A DNA stretch of 64,000 nt from Rhodobacter sp. SY28-1 (GTDB lineage Bacteria > Pseudomonadota > Alphaproteobacteria > Rhodobacterales > Rhodobacteraceae), in NCBI RefSeq assembly GCF_005222785.1, contig NZ_STGH01000002.1:955817-1019816 (forward strand), given 5' to 3'. The notes beneath the pieces are model-generated. The model saw only the letters and a list, made by a program, of their open reading frames with translations. It ran no database searches and was not told the origin of the DNA. Of this stretch, positions 34,962-43,089 are shown piece by piece (the first letter of the stretch is position 1; each line of letters starts with the position of its first letter). The translations under genes were made by a program, and so were the position numbers.

Positions 34962-34981
34962 GGTGGGCAGGATTGCCCACC
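34962..34981. terminator. Intra-operon hairpin
   Basis: GGTGGGCA (34962-34969) and TGCCCACC (34974-34981) pair around a GGAT loop directly after the permease stop. There is no U-run, so it probably attenuates or stabilises message ends within the operon. The sequence is of a type I recall as repeated in this family's intergenic regions. Confidence 0.55.
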
Positions 34982-34997
34982 CTACGAAAGGGATCGC

Positions 34998-35453
34998 ATG
35001 CTGAAAGGGATCGACCAGAGGCTGAGCGCCGAGATCGTCCATGTCCTGATGCTGCTGGGGCATGGCGATGACTTGGTCATCTGTGATGTCAATCACCCGG
35101 CGGCGGCCATCGCGGCGGAGACGACCTATGGCCGGCTGATCGACATGGCGGGCTGCGACATCCCCACAGCCGCCCGCGCGATCCTGACGCTGATGCCGCT
35201 GGACACCTTCGTCCCCGCCCCGGTCTCTCGCATGCAGGTCGTGGGCAACCCTGACGGCCAAGTGCCGATCTTTGCCCGGATGCAGGCCGTAGTAGACAAG
35301 GCCGAGGGCCGGACCGTGTCAATCCAGGCGCTTGAACGCTTCGACTTCTACGCCGCCGCGAAACGCGCCTTTGCGATCATCCGGACCAGCGACAGCGGCC
35401 CCTACGGCTGCTTCATCCTGAAGAAGGGCGTGGTGGACCTTCCCGAATTGTAG
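34998..35453 (+). CDS. RbsD/FucU-family sugar mutarotase, copy 2
   Basis: 151 residues, start ATG 34998. Same family blocks as copy 1: MLKGIDQRLSAEIVHVLMLLGHGDDLVICDVNHP at the N-terminus and PYGCFILKKGVVDLP at the end, but with a distinct middle. It differs from copy 1 at many positions, so it is not a recent duplicate and may act on another sugar or anomer. It closes the permease operon and is followed by repeat copy 3. Confidence 0.83.
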   Translation: MLKGIDQRLSAEIVHVLMLLGHGDDLVICDVNHPAAAIAAETTYGRLIDMAGCDIPTAARAILTLMPLDTFVPAPVSRMQVVGNPDGQVPIFARMQAVVDKAEGRTVSIQALERFDFYAAAKRAFAIIRTSDSGPYGCFILKKGVVDLPEL

Positions 35454-35462
35454 AGTGGACGC

Positions 35463-35526
35463 CTCCTCGCGCGCCTTCGGCTTCTCGTCGGTGGGTCAGC
35501 GAGGAGTGACGAAGTCATCGACGAGC
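35463..35526 (-). repeat. Convergent-end palindromic repeat, copy 3
   Basis: Inverted relative to copies 1 and 2. The left arm begins CTCCTCGCGCGCCTTCGGCT and the right arm contains GAGGAGTGACGAAGTCATCG. Located between the stop of the plus-strand mutarotase (35453) and the stop of the minus-strand creatininase-like gene (35543). Confidence 0.75.
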
Positions 35527-35542
35527 GGTTCCGGGTGGCGAG

Positions 35543-36277
35543 TCAGCCCAGTCCCAGCACCTGCCGCAGATGAGCCAGCGCGATCTGCACTCCGACTTCC
35601 CCCATGGCGGGCGATGCCTCCCCAGCGTCCCCGGTATACCAGTGGTCCCCATCCCCGGCTCGGGCCATGTCCACGGTGTCCGGCGCAAGGGCCTGCATCA
35701 GCGCGGTTTCACCTTTCCCGGCATGGTCGAACGGGAAATCCGCGCCCTTGGGAAAGAGGGGATGGATCCGGATCCAGTTGAACGGGTCCGCGCCTTCGGC
35801 CTGCCGGGCGTAGTAGTCCTGCATCCCCCGTTCGCCCCACCACCCGGGGCCACGGGTCGCCTCCAGAAACCGCATGATCGCATTGCGGCCCGCAAGGCGG
35901 AAGGCAAGGTCGGTGGGCATGCCCTGGTCGAAGCCTTCGGTCTGGTGGTGGATCACGCCCCGGATGTTGCGGAAGCCTGCCTTCAGAAGTGCGCCGAATA
36001 GCCCCTCGGCTATCGGCAAGATCGCGCCCGCGTCGATGTGCAGCGTCCCCGTCCCCTCCGGCCCCGCCACGGCATGGCTGGCCGCGCCATAGGCGAAGGG
36101 GGGCAGGGTGATGATTGCGTCGCCCAGCCGTGCCAGAACCTCGGTCACCGCCAGCAGGTCCACACCTGCGGGCAGGTGCTGGCCGTGATACTCCATCACC
36201 CCGATCGGCAGGACCACGGGCGTGTTCGCCGCGATGGCCGCTTGCAGCTGGTGCGGGCGGAGGCGGGCGAAGTCCAT
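35543..36277 (-). CDS. Creatininase-family amidohydrolase
   Basis: 244 residues. The metal-binding pattern of the creatininase family is visible: VVLPIGVMEYHGQHLPAGVD (Glu, His and Asp ligands) near the N-terminus, a histidine pair HHQTEGF near 110, and a late glutamate in GKGETALM. Family members hydrolyse cyclic amides or related bonds, and several are found in sugar-linked clusters. The substrate here is unknown. It is the last gene of the five-gene operon starting at 40206, with 3 bp to the SIS gene, and ends at repeat copy 3. Confidence 0.8.
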   Translation of the reverse strand: MDFARLRPHQLQAAIAANTPVVLPIGVMEYHGQHLPAGVDLLAVTEVLARLGDAIITLPPFAYGAASHAVAGPEGTGTLHIDAGAILPIAEGLFGALLKAGFRNIRGVIHHQTEGFDQGMPTDLAFRLAGRNAIMRFLEATRGPGWWGERGMQDYYARQAEGADPFNWIRIHPLFPKGADFPFDHAGKGETALMQALAPDTVDMARAGDGDHWYTGDAGEASPAMGEVGVQIALAHLRQVLGLG

Positions 36278-36280
36278 CGC

Positions 36281-36826
36281 CTACTCCAAGTTCGTGTGGC
36301 GGGCGCGCATCGCCTCAGGCGTCTGGCCCAAAAGCGTAGCAAGGCGCAGGACCATGATTTCGAACACCAGGAACATCGCGCCTTCGAACAGCGAGCCCAT
36401 CGGCAGGGTGGAAATGCCTCCAAGGTCACGAGCCATCGTCTGCGCCGGGATCACCAGCAGTTGGTCAGCGCGAGCCGGGCTGGGCTTGTCCGGCTCGGCC
36501 GTGACCATCAGCACCCTTGCGCCGTCGCGTTGGGCCACCCCCATCAGCGCCGTGACGGTGGACAGTTCGCCCGGTCCGGCCGAGCAGAGGAACAGATCGC
36601 CCGTCCCCAGCGGCGGGGCCGCCATGTCACCCTGCATGGTAACGTGCAGGCCAAGGTGGTGAAGCCGCATGGCAAGGGCGCGCATCATCAGGCCTTCGCG
36701 GCCGCAGCCGTAAAGGACGATCTTCCCGGCGTTTGCGATGGTCTGGCAGGCGGCTTCCACCTGCGCATCGTCGAGGGTGAGGGCGACCGTTTCCAGCTCT
36801 CGCAGGGCGGAAAGCATGGGGTTCAT
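36281..36826 (-). CDS. SIS-domain sugar isomerase (phosphohexuloisomerase-like)
   Basis: 181 residues, a single SIS (sugar isomerase) domain. KIVLYGCGREGLMMRALAMRL near 35-55 and LFLCSAGPGELSTV near 78-91 are the phosphosugar-binding segments. The size and pattern fit the HxlB/GutQ-like single-domain isomerases, which interconvert ketose and aldose phosphates. Its start overlaps the stop of the FGGY kinase by 4 bp. Together these suggest phosphorylation followed by isomerisation of an uncommon sugar. Confidence 0.82.
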   Translation of the reverse strand: MNPMLSALRELETVALTLDDAQVEAACQTIANAGKIVLYGCGREGLMMRALAMRLHHLGLHVTMQGDMAAPPLGTGDLFLCSAGPGELSTVTALMGVAQRDGARVLMVTAEPDKPSPARADQLLVIPAQTMARDLGGISTLPMGSLFEGAMFLVFEIMVLRLATLLGQTPEAMRARHTNLE

Positions 36827-38298
36827 GGGAGAGCCTGCATGATGTCTTTCGTCTGCGAATAGAGCCGCTTCCAGAGCGGGTACTGCGTGGCGTAGGCGGG
36901 AACGGTTTCGGGCTGGACCGTCGTCGCGTTGGGGTTCCAGGCCAGGATGTCCTGCGGCTGGGCAGCCCCGATCGCGCAGGCGGCAAGGAAGGCGTCGCCA
37001 TAGCTTGCGCCGATGGTCTTTTCGCAGACATGCTGCGCGACTCCGCCGAAGTCGGAGGTCGCCTGGAGCCAGAGCTGGTTCTTCGTGCCGCCGCCCACCG
37101 CCAGCACGCGGGCCGGGGAGGCTCCGGCCTCGGCATAGGTTTCCAGCACATGCGCGGTGCCTGCGGCGATGCCTTCGCAGACCGCGCGGAAGAGGTCGGC
37201 GCGGGTGTGGGTGAGGTTCAGGCCGAAGAAGCTGCCCCGAGCGTGGGGGTCGTGGATCGGGGTGCGTTCACCGGAGAAGTAGGGCAGGCACAGGAGGCCC
37301 TTCGCCCCTTTGGGGCTGTCCATCGCCTCGGTGACCAGGGCCGCGAAATCGGTGTCCCGGGCCAGCTGGTCGCGAAACCAGTGGGTGAGGGTGCCGGAGG
37401 TCGCAAGGCCCGCCATCGAGGCATGGGTGCCAGGGAAAAGCCAGGGGGCATACCAAAGCCGCGGGTCGCGGACCGGCTGGCCGGTCACCTGGATGATGAA
37501 GATGGTCGAGCCATACATCAGCATCATCTCGCCGGGATACTGGACGCCGACGCTGACCGCCTCGGCCGCCGCGTCGATGGTGCCGCAGGTGACGGGGGTG
37601 CCTTCTGCGAGGCCGGTCTCGGCGGCGGCTTCTGCGGTAACGTGCCCGGCAATCTCGGTGGACCACATCAGGCGCGGGAGTTTGTCCAGCGGGATGATGT
37701 CGGGGGCAAGGTCGGTGATCCAGTTCTGGGTCGTCACGTCGTAGAGCGGCGAGAAGTTCGCGGCGGTGTAGTGGTCGATCACATATTCCCCGGTCAGCTT
37801 CCAAGTGAGGTAGCTGGTGGAGGTCAGGACCTTGGCGGTCTGCGCATAGAGGTCGGGCTGGGTCTCCTTGAGCCACAGGATCTTTGGCCCGACCGATTGC
37901 GAGGTGAGGGCATTGCCGCAGCTCTGGTGGATGGTCGCCTCGCCGATCTGGGCGTTGAGGGCGGCGATCTGGTCCGTCGCGCGGGTGTCGACGCCATAAA
38001 GGACGCCGTTCATCAGGGGTTTGCCGATGGCATCGACGGGCAGCATGCAGGGGCCGATAGCGCTGGCTGCGACGGCTTTGATGTCCTTGGGGTCAAGGCC
38101 GGATTGGGCAAGCAGCGCCTTGGTGATGTGAACGAAGTCGCCCCACCAGTCCTCATCCGCGCGATGCTCGGCCCAACCGGCGCGGGGAACAATCATCTTG
38201 TGCGGTCTGCTGGCCTGGGCGGTGATGCGGCCCTGGGCGTCGACGAGGACGCCCTTGGATTCGAAGGTGCCGATGTCGATGCCGAGTGTGTGGGTCAT
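36823..38298 (-). CDS. FGGY-family carbohydrate kinase, first locus
   Basis: 491 residues. The N-terminal phosphate-1-type motif is LGIDIGTFESKGVLVDAQG and the later GGGTKNQLWLQATSD matches the FGGY adenosine-side motif. The central CGTIDAAAEAVSVGV stretch is typical of the family. FGGY kinases use xylulose, ribulose, glycerol or other polyols; this sequence does not match a single named kinase clearly enough to assign. It overlaps the M42 gene start-stop (ATGA at 38295-38298) and the SIS gene, so translation is coupled. Confidence 0.85.
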   Translation of the reverse strand: MTHTLGIDIGTFESKGVLVDAQGRITAQASRPHKMIVPRAGWAEHRADEDWWGDFVHITKALLAQSGLDPKDIKAVAASAIGPCMLPVDAIGKPLMNGVLYGVDTRATDQIAALNAQIGEATIHQSCGNALTSQSVGPKILWLKETQPDLYAQTAKVLTSTSYLTWKLTGEYVIDHYTAANFSPLYDVTTQNWITDLAPDIIPLDKLPRLMWSTEIAGHVTAEAAAETGLAEGTPVTCGTIDAAAEAVSVGVQYPGEMMLMYGSTIFIIQVTGQPVRDPRLWYAPWLFPGTHASMAGLATSGTLTHWFRDQLARDTDFAALVTEAMDSPKGAKGLLCLPYFSGERTPIHDPHARGSFFGLNLTHTRADLFRAVCEGIAAGTAHVLETYAEAGASPARVLAVGGGTKNQLWLQATSDFGGVAQHVCEKTIGASYGDAFLAACAIGAAQPQDILAWNPNATTVQPETVPAYATQYPLWKRLYSQTKDIMQALP

Positions 38299-39383
38299 CG
38301 GGTGAGCTTGAGGTCGGGGGTGATGGCGGAAAGGGCGGTGTCGACGAGGGTAACGAGGCCATCAAGGTCCTGCGGGTCGACGACTTCGAGGGCGGAGTGG
38401 GAGTAGCGCATCGGGAAGCCGACATCGAGGCAGGCGACGCCTTCGGGGCCCATGAACTGGATGTAGCTAAGGTCGGTGAGCGCCCCGGTATGGGCGGAGC
38501 GTTGGAGGGGGAGGTTGGCGTTGGTGGCGGCGTCCTCGAACAGGCGGACGAGGGCGGGGTGGGGGATGACGCCGTTCAGGGTGCCGCGACCGTGGAAGGA
38601 GTAAAGCGAAATGCCGGGGCCGCCGCCGAGGGTGACGTCGCCTCGGGCCGTCATGTCGGGCGTGTCGCAGGCGAGAAGGAGGTCGATCTGCAACGCGATG
38701 GCGGGTTGCAGGGCGGTCGCGGCGGGAAGGACTCCGCGCAGGTTGTATTCCTCTTGCACCGACCAGACGAGGTGAAGGGTGGGGCCGGGTTTGCCTCTGC
38801 GGGCCTCGGCGAGTTTCAGGAGGGAGGCGCAGCCCGCGCGATCGTCCACGGAAGTCCCGGCGATGCGGTTGTTGGCCAGTTGCAGGGCGCGGGGGAGATA
38901 GGTGACGGGCGTGCCGATCTTGACACCTGCCGCCTCGGCTTCGGCTTTCGTCGAGAACCCGGCATCGACGTAGAGGTCGGCGTAGGGGAGGACCTTGTAT
39001 TTCTCCTCGGGGGTCGTTGCGTGGTGGCTTTTGTTGGCGATGAGGGCCGGGAGGTCTCCCTGTTCGGTGCAAAGGAGGACACCTTGCGCGGGCAGGGCGC
39101 GTTCGGGGACACCGCCAAGACGTTCGAGGCGGATGAGGCCGGAGGGTTCGATCTTGCGGACGATGAAACCCAGCTGGTCCATGTGGGTGAAAACCATCAC
39201 GGGCGGCAGGGCCGGGTCGCCGGGGATCGTGCAGGTCAGGTTGCCGAGACGATCAGAATGGTGAGAAAGGCCAAGGCTGTCCAGATGCGCCGAGATAGCG
39301 GCGGCGACGCGGGTCTCATAGCCCGCGAGGCCGGGGATCAGCATCAGTTCGACGGTCAGGTCTGCGACGGAGGGGAGCGTCAT
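38295..39383 (-). CDS. M42-family metallohydrolase
   Basis: 362 residues. Features of the M42 glutamyl-aminopeptidase/endoglucanase group: VMVFTHMDQLGFIVRKI (metal His and Asp), VDDRAGCASLL, QEEYNLRGVLPA (catalytic Glu), and CDTPDMT. M42 proteins are best known as aminopeptidases, but family members appear in carbohydrate operons with undefined roles. No signal peptide, so cytosolic. It lies between BtpA and an FGGY kinase, in keeping with a carbohydrate or glyco-conjugate role over general proteolysis; that is inference. Confidence 0.83.
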   Translation of the reverse strand: MTLPSVADLTVELMLIPGLAGYETRVAAAISAHLDSLGLSHHSDRLGNLTCTIPGDPALPPVMVFTHMDQLGFIVRKIEPSGLIRLERLGGVPERALPAQGVLLCTEQGDLPALIANKSHHATTPEEKYKVLPYADLYVDAGFSTKAEAEAAGVKIGTPVTYLPRALQLANNRIAGTSVDDRAGCASLLKLAEARRGKPGPTLHLVWSVQEEYNLRGVLPAATALQPAIALQIDLLLACDTPDMTARGDVTLGGGPGISLYSFHGRGTLNGVIPHPALVRLFEDAATNANLPLQRSAHTGALTDLSYIQFMGPEGVACLDVGFPMRYSHSALEVVDPQDLDGLVTLVDTALSAITPDLKLTR

Positions 39384-39393
39384 TTCCCGCCTC

Positions 39394-40206
39394 TCATTTC
39401 CCGCCTCGGGCGGCGCGGGCGCGGGTCATGAAATCGGCAGCACGGTCGGGGTCGACGGCGGCCCAGGTGTCACCGCCCACCTTGAGGGCCGAGCCGACGA
39501 TGCAGCCGTCAGCCACGGCCAGCACATCGGCAACGGTGGCGTGCTTGACGCCGGTGTTCGCCAGCACCGGAGTGTTGGGCAGAACGCGCTTGACGCCCTC
39601 CAGGTCCTCCATCCGTGCGGCCTCGCCGGTGATCGCGCCAGACACCAGCACCGCGTCCGGGATCGAGGAGAAGACGGCGGAACGGGCGCGGTCGGGCAGC
39701 GGGCGGCGGTCGAGGCTGTCGGCAAACTCGGCCGAGACATTGTAGAGCCGGGCCACGCCCCCTGCCCCAAGGCGCTGAGCATAACGGACAGCAGCGCCCG
39801 CGTCGGGGGCCCAGACGCCCATGTCCGAGGCATAGGTGCCAGTGAAGATCTCGCGCACGAAGGCGGCGCCGGTGGCGGCGGCGACGGCGAAACTGGACAT
39901 CGGGTCCCAGAGCACGTTGACGCCGAAGGGCACCGTGATCTCGTCCCGCAGGCGGCCAATGACATAGGCCATGGTGGCAGACGAGGCGGTGTCGACCCGC
40001 AACTCATAGGGACGGTCGTTTTCGTTGCCGAACATCACGGCATCGAAACCGGCGGCCTGCAGGGCCTTGAGATCGGCGCGGGCGTCGGCAAGGATTCCCT
40101 CCACTCCGCGTCTGGCATCATGCAGTGGCGTGCCCGGCATGGCGCCAAGATGCACCATTGCGATCACGGGCTTGCGGTCGCCGAAGACGGCTTGAAAACG
40201 TGACAT
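39394..40206 (-). CDS. BtpA/SgcQ-family TIM-barrel protein
   Basis: 270 residues. The N-terminal ASVMVHLGAMPGTPLHD-like block (IAMVHLGAMPGTPL) and DAVMFGNENDRPYE near 55-68 are signatures of the BtpA family, and VLANTGVKHATVADVLAVADG near 220 fits the barrel's C-terminal strands. BtpA is known as a photosystem I assembly factor in cyanobacteria, while SgcQ is a member of an E. coli sugar cluster. Here it is the first gene of a carbohydrate operon, so the SgcQ comparison is more relevant. No enzymatic reaction can be assigned. Confidence 0.85.
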   Translation of the reverse strand: MSRFQAVFGDRKPVIAMVHLGAMPGTPLHDARRGVEGILADARADLKALQAAGFDAVMFGNENDRPYELRVDTASSATMAYVIGRLRDEITVPFGVNVLWDPMSSFAVAAATGAAFVREIFTGTYASDMGVWAPDAGAAVRYAQRLGAGGVARLYNVSAEFADSLDRRPLPDRARSAVFSSIPDAVLVSGAITGEAARMEDLEGVKRVLPNTPVLANTGVKHATVADVLAVADGCIVGSALKVGGDTWAAVDPDRAADFMTRARAARGGK

Positions 40207-40245
40207 CTGATCCCCCCTGCGACCGTCACGCTAGCGCGAAAGCCG

Positions 40246-40279
40246 TTGGACGTGAAGCGGGATCATACTAGCATGTCAG
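40246..40279 (+). promoter_or_regulatory. Promoter with operator C (CTAGCATGTCAG)
   Basis: A TTGGAC hexamer at 40246-40251 and a TAGCAT hexamer at 40269-40274 are spaced by 17 bp. The operator variant CTAGCATGTCAG at 40268-40279 overlaps the second hexamer. It serves the aldo/keto reductase gene (start 40297, AGGAGG 6 bp upstream) and sits between divergent operons. A repressor bound here would occlude the -10 region. Confidence 0.6.
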
Positions 40280-40296
40280 CAAGCAGGAGGGCACGG

Positions 40297-41319
40297 ATGC
40301 TGGCCACAAGACACTGGGATCGCCTTGGAAATGGCGGGCTGACCTTCACCGAACTGGGCTTTGGCTCGGCGCCATTGGGCAACCTGTTCCGGGCGATCAG
40401 CGATGATGACGCTCATGCCATCCTGCAGGCCGCCTGGGACGCTGGAGTACGCTATTTCGATACCGCGCCGCTGTATGGGCTGGGTCTGTCCGAGACCCGG
40501 TTGAACCGGCTGCTGAGGGACAAACCACGCGACTCCTATGTCCTGTCGTCCAAGGTCGGACGCCTGCTGAAAGCGGTTCCTCCCGGTCAGGGCGATGGGG
40601 CGGGCAAGTGGGTCGATGTGCCCTCGCGGAAAGAGGTCTACGACTACAGCTATGACGGCACGATGCGCAGCCTGGAGTTTTCGCTGGAACGCCTCGGGTT
40701 GGACCGGATCGACATCCTCTATGCCCATGACCTGGACATCTTCAACCACGGCACGCAGGCGGCGTTGCAGGAAAGGCTGGATGCCTTCATGGCGGGCGGC
40801 TACCGGGCGCTGGTGGCCTTGCGCGATCAGGGGGTGATCCGCGCCTTTGGTGGCGGGATCAATGAATGGCAGCCCTGCCAATGGCTGCTGGAGCGGGGGG
40901 ATTTCGACCTGTTCCTGCTGGCGGGGCGCTATACGTTGCTGGAGCAGGAAGCGCAGGACAGCTTCCTGCCCATGTGCGTGGACCGTGGGGTCGGGATTGT
41001 CGTGGGCGGGCCCTACAACTCGGGCATCCTGGCCGTGGGGCCGAAGCCGGGTGTGCATTACAACTATGCCCCGGCGCTGGACTGGGTGCTGGACAAGGCG
41101 GCTCGGCTGCAGTCCGCCTGCACGCGCCATGGCGTCCGGCTGGTCGACGCAGCCTTCCAGTTCCCGCTGCGACATCCAGCGGTGGTCTCGATGATTCCCG
41201 GTGGGCAGGGACTGGAAGAGATGGCGTCGAACCTGCAGGCAGCTACTACAAAGGTTCCGGAAGCACTGTGGCAGGAGTTGCGGGCCGAGGGGCTGATCCG
41301 GGCGGACGCGCCGATCTGA
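40297..41319 (+). CDS. Aldo/keto reductase, aldose 1-dehydrogenase-like
   Basis: 340 residues from ATG 40297 behind AGGAGG. The AKR catalytic tetrad is evident: Asp in FDTAPLYG, Tyr in the same motif, Lys in SSKVGR, and His in LYAHDLD. The sequence resembles the D-threo-aldose 1-dehydrogenase / L-fucose dehydrogenase and pyridoxal dehydrogenase group, which oxidise aldoses to lactones with NAD(P). Together with the lactonase (44657), dehydratase (43153) and two mutarotases, this fits an oxidative sugar pathway. Substrate identity is an inference. It ends at repeat copy 4. Confidence 0.83.
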   Translation: MLATRHWDRLGNGGLTFTELGFGSAPLGNLFRAISDDDAHAILQAAWDAGVRYFDTAPLYGLGLSETRLNRLLRDKPRDSYVLSSKVGRLLKAVPPGQGDGAGKWVDVPSRKEVYDYSYDGTMRSLEFSLERLGLDRIDILYAHDLDIFNHGTQAALQERLDAFMAGGYRALVALRDQGVIRAFGGGINEWQPCQWLLERGDFDLFLLAGRYTLLEQEAQDSFLPMCVDRGVGIVVGGPYNSGILAVGPKPGVHYNYAPALDWVLDKAARLQSACTRHGVRLVDAAFQFPLRHPAVVSMIPGGQGLEEMASNLQAATTKVPEALWQELRAEGLIRADAPI

Positions 41320-41325
41320 GGATTG

Positions 41326-41396
41326 CCTCCTCGTGCGCCTTCGGCTTCTCGTCGGAAGGCGGCCCCAGCGAGGAGGGACGAAGTCCCCGACGAGCG
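41326..41396 (-). repeat. Convergent-end palindromic repeat, copy 4
   Basis: Inverted orientation like copy 3. CTCCTCGTGCGCCTTCGGCT is the left arm and GAGGAGGGACGAAGTCCCCG lies in the right arm. Between the stops of the plus-strand aldo/keto reductase (41319) and the minus-strand TIM-barrel isomerase (41399). Confidence 0.75.
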
Positions 41397-41398
41397 CG

Positions 41399-42361
41399 TC
41401 AGGCGCCGTAGAGTGCGCCCATCACGATCCGCGTGGCCGCAGCGGCGTCCTGACGGGCCTGCGCGTCGGCAAGTGCGGCATTCCCGGCCAGCGACCGCGC
41501 AACACTTCGTAGCCGGTCGCTGACAGCGATGTTTGCCCGCGCCTCGCCCACCGGGTCGGTCCCGCCATGGTCGGGGAAAGTGTCGAAATAGATCACCCCG
41601 TCATAGCCCAGCCGGTCCAGCGCCATGAATAGCTCCACTGTCTGCACCGGGTGGACCGAGCCCGCGATCAGACCGTCGTCGCGCTTGCCGTAACCGTCGT
41701 TGAGGTGGACGCCGAGGATGCGGCTTTTCCGGCCCGCCAGCATGGCCGCGCGGGCAGGCATCTCTCCGGCAAACAGCATGTGGCAGAAGTCCAAAGTGAC
41801 GCCGGTGTTGGGCCTGCCGACCTCGGCCAGAGCCAGCAGCGTCGTGGTCATGTCGGGCATCACGACATGGGCACGGGGTTCATTCGGCTTGTATTCGATG
41901 GCGATGTCGATGGTGGGGTTGTGGTCCGCGACCTCGGCAATGGCCGAAATGCTGTCGTCCCACATCCGGGCGTAGTCGGCCTGGAAGGAATAGTCGAACC
42001 CGTCCTGCCCCATCCACAGTGTCATCAGCCGCCCGCCCATCGCCGCCAGCGCGTCGATCCCGCGTTTGGTCAGGTCGATGGCGGCGCGGCGGACCTTCGG
42101 ATCGGGATGGCTGAACGCGCCCAGACGGAAGCCCGGGTCGGTGTAGTAGCGCATCGCAAGGCCGTTCAGCGCCATGCCGTTGTCAGTGAGGATGCGGGAC
42201 AGCTCGGCCGGGGAATGGTGGTCAAAGTGGTCGGGGAAGTTCAGGTCGGCCGCATCAAGACCCCCCACCTGCCCTGCCGCTGCGATCATCTGGGCCACTG
42301 TATCGCCCTTCTGCTTGAAGGCATTCAGGCGGGTGGCATAGCGGGGCTTGTTCGGGATCAT
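41399..42361 (-). CDS. Xylose-isomerase-like TIM-barrel sugar isomerase/epimerase
   Basis: 320 residues from ATG 42361, which overlaps the GntR stop (ATGA). It belongs to the AP-endonuclease-2/xylose-isomerase-like superfamily. The metal-binding residues of the fold appear in IAIEYKPNEPR (Glu), LDFCHMLFAGE (Asp, His) and VHLNDGYGKRDDGLIAGS (His, Asp, Glu). Members isomerise or epimerise free or phosphorylated sugars. Coupled translation with the regulator suggests a core role in the pathway the regulator controls. Confidence 0.8.
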   Translation of the reverse strand: MIPNKPRYATRLNAFKQKGDTVAQMIAAAGQVGGLDAADLNFPDHFDHHSPAELSRILTDNGMALNGLAMRYYTDPGFRLGAFSHPDPKVRRAAIDLTKRGIDALAAMGGRLMTLWMGQDGFDYSFQADYARMWDDSISAIAEVADHNPTIDIAIEYKPNEPRAHVVMPDMTTTLLALAEVGRPNTGVTLDFCHMLFAGEMPARAAMLAGRKSRILGVHLNDGYGKRDDGLIAGSVHPVQTVELFMALDRLGYDGVIYFDTFPDHGGTDPVGEARANIAVSDRLRSVARSLAGNAALADAQARQDAAAATRIVMGALYGA

Positions 42362-43047
42362 GGGGCAGGGGCTGCGAAAAGCTCGGGGTGGGCGCGTTCC
42401 AGCGGCGCAAGGTATGTCAGCAATTGGCGCAGGTGATGCTGGACGGCAAGGCGGGCGCTGTCGGGGTCCCGCTCCTCGAAGGCGGCAAGGATCGCGCGGT
42501 GTTCCAGAAGCGTGGCAGCCAGGCGCCCTTCGACCGGCAGGATCAGCTGGCGCGCGCGGTGCACTGACAGCCAAGCGGTCTGCGAGACCTGCGGCAAGCG
42601 GGGAAAACCGGTGTAGGACAGCATCAGCTCGTGAAATTGGGCGTCGAGCGCCATGAACCCCTGCCGGTCGCCATCTGCCACCAGCGCCTCTTGCAGTTTG
42701 ACGTTCCGGCGCAGGTCGCGCAGCTGATCCTCGGTGATCCGCTCCGCCACCAGTTCGGCGGCGGCGACCTCGATCGCCTCGCGGATGAAGGCGCCTTCGC
42801 GGATGTCGGTCATCGACAGGCGGGTGACGAAAGTGCCCGCCTGCGGGATCACATCCACGAGGCCGTCCGAGGCCAGCTTTGCAACCGCATCGGCGACCGG
42901 GCTGCGCGAGACGCCAAGGCGGTCACAGATCTCGGGCTTGCGGATGCTGTCACCGGGCCGGAAGTCCAGCGTCAGGATCGCGTGTTTCAGGCTTTGATAG
43001 ACCCGTTGGCCCAAGGACCCCTGGAAACGTTCCAGTGGCAGAAGCAT
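42358..43047 (-). CDS. GntR-family (FCD) regulator of the first sugar locus
   Basis: 229 residues from ATG 43047 (MLLPLERFQGSLGQRVYQSL); an in-frame ATG at 43095 lies inside the operator, so I prefer the shorter form. The winged helix-turn-helix (ICDRLGVSRSPVADAVAKLA, about residues 37-56) is followed by an FCD domain (ALDAQFHELMLSYTG, EHRAILAAFEERD). It should sense a small sugar acid or sugar phosphate. Its own promoter region carries operator D, and three more copies lie across the locus, so it probably controls 27.4-45 kb and itself. Confidence 0.85.
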   Translation of the reverse strand: MLLPLERFQGSLGQRVYQSLKHAILTLDFRPGDSIRKPEICDRLGVSRSPVADAVAKLASDGLVDVIPQAGTFVTRLSMTDIREGAFIREAIEVAAAELVAERITEDQLRDLRRNVKLQEALVADGDRQGFMALDAQFHELMLSYTGFPRLPQVSQTAWLSVHRARQLILPVEGRLAATLLEHRAILAAFEERDPDSARLAVQHHLRQLLTYLAPLERAHPELFAAPAP

Positions 43048-43089
43048 GGCAGCGCCATTCTGGTCTTGTGGTTCGGTCCGGGGCGCTTG

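Noticed and set aside
34962..34981. Hairpin as a true terminator of the importer operon
   Set aside because: There is no U-run and the next gene starts 16 bp later on the same strand with no promoter seen, so it is better viewed as an intra-operon structure.
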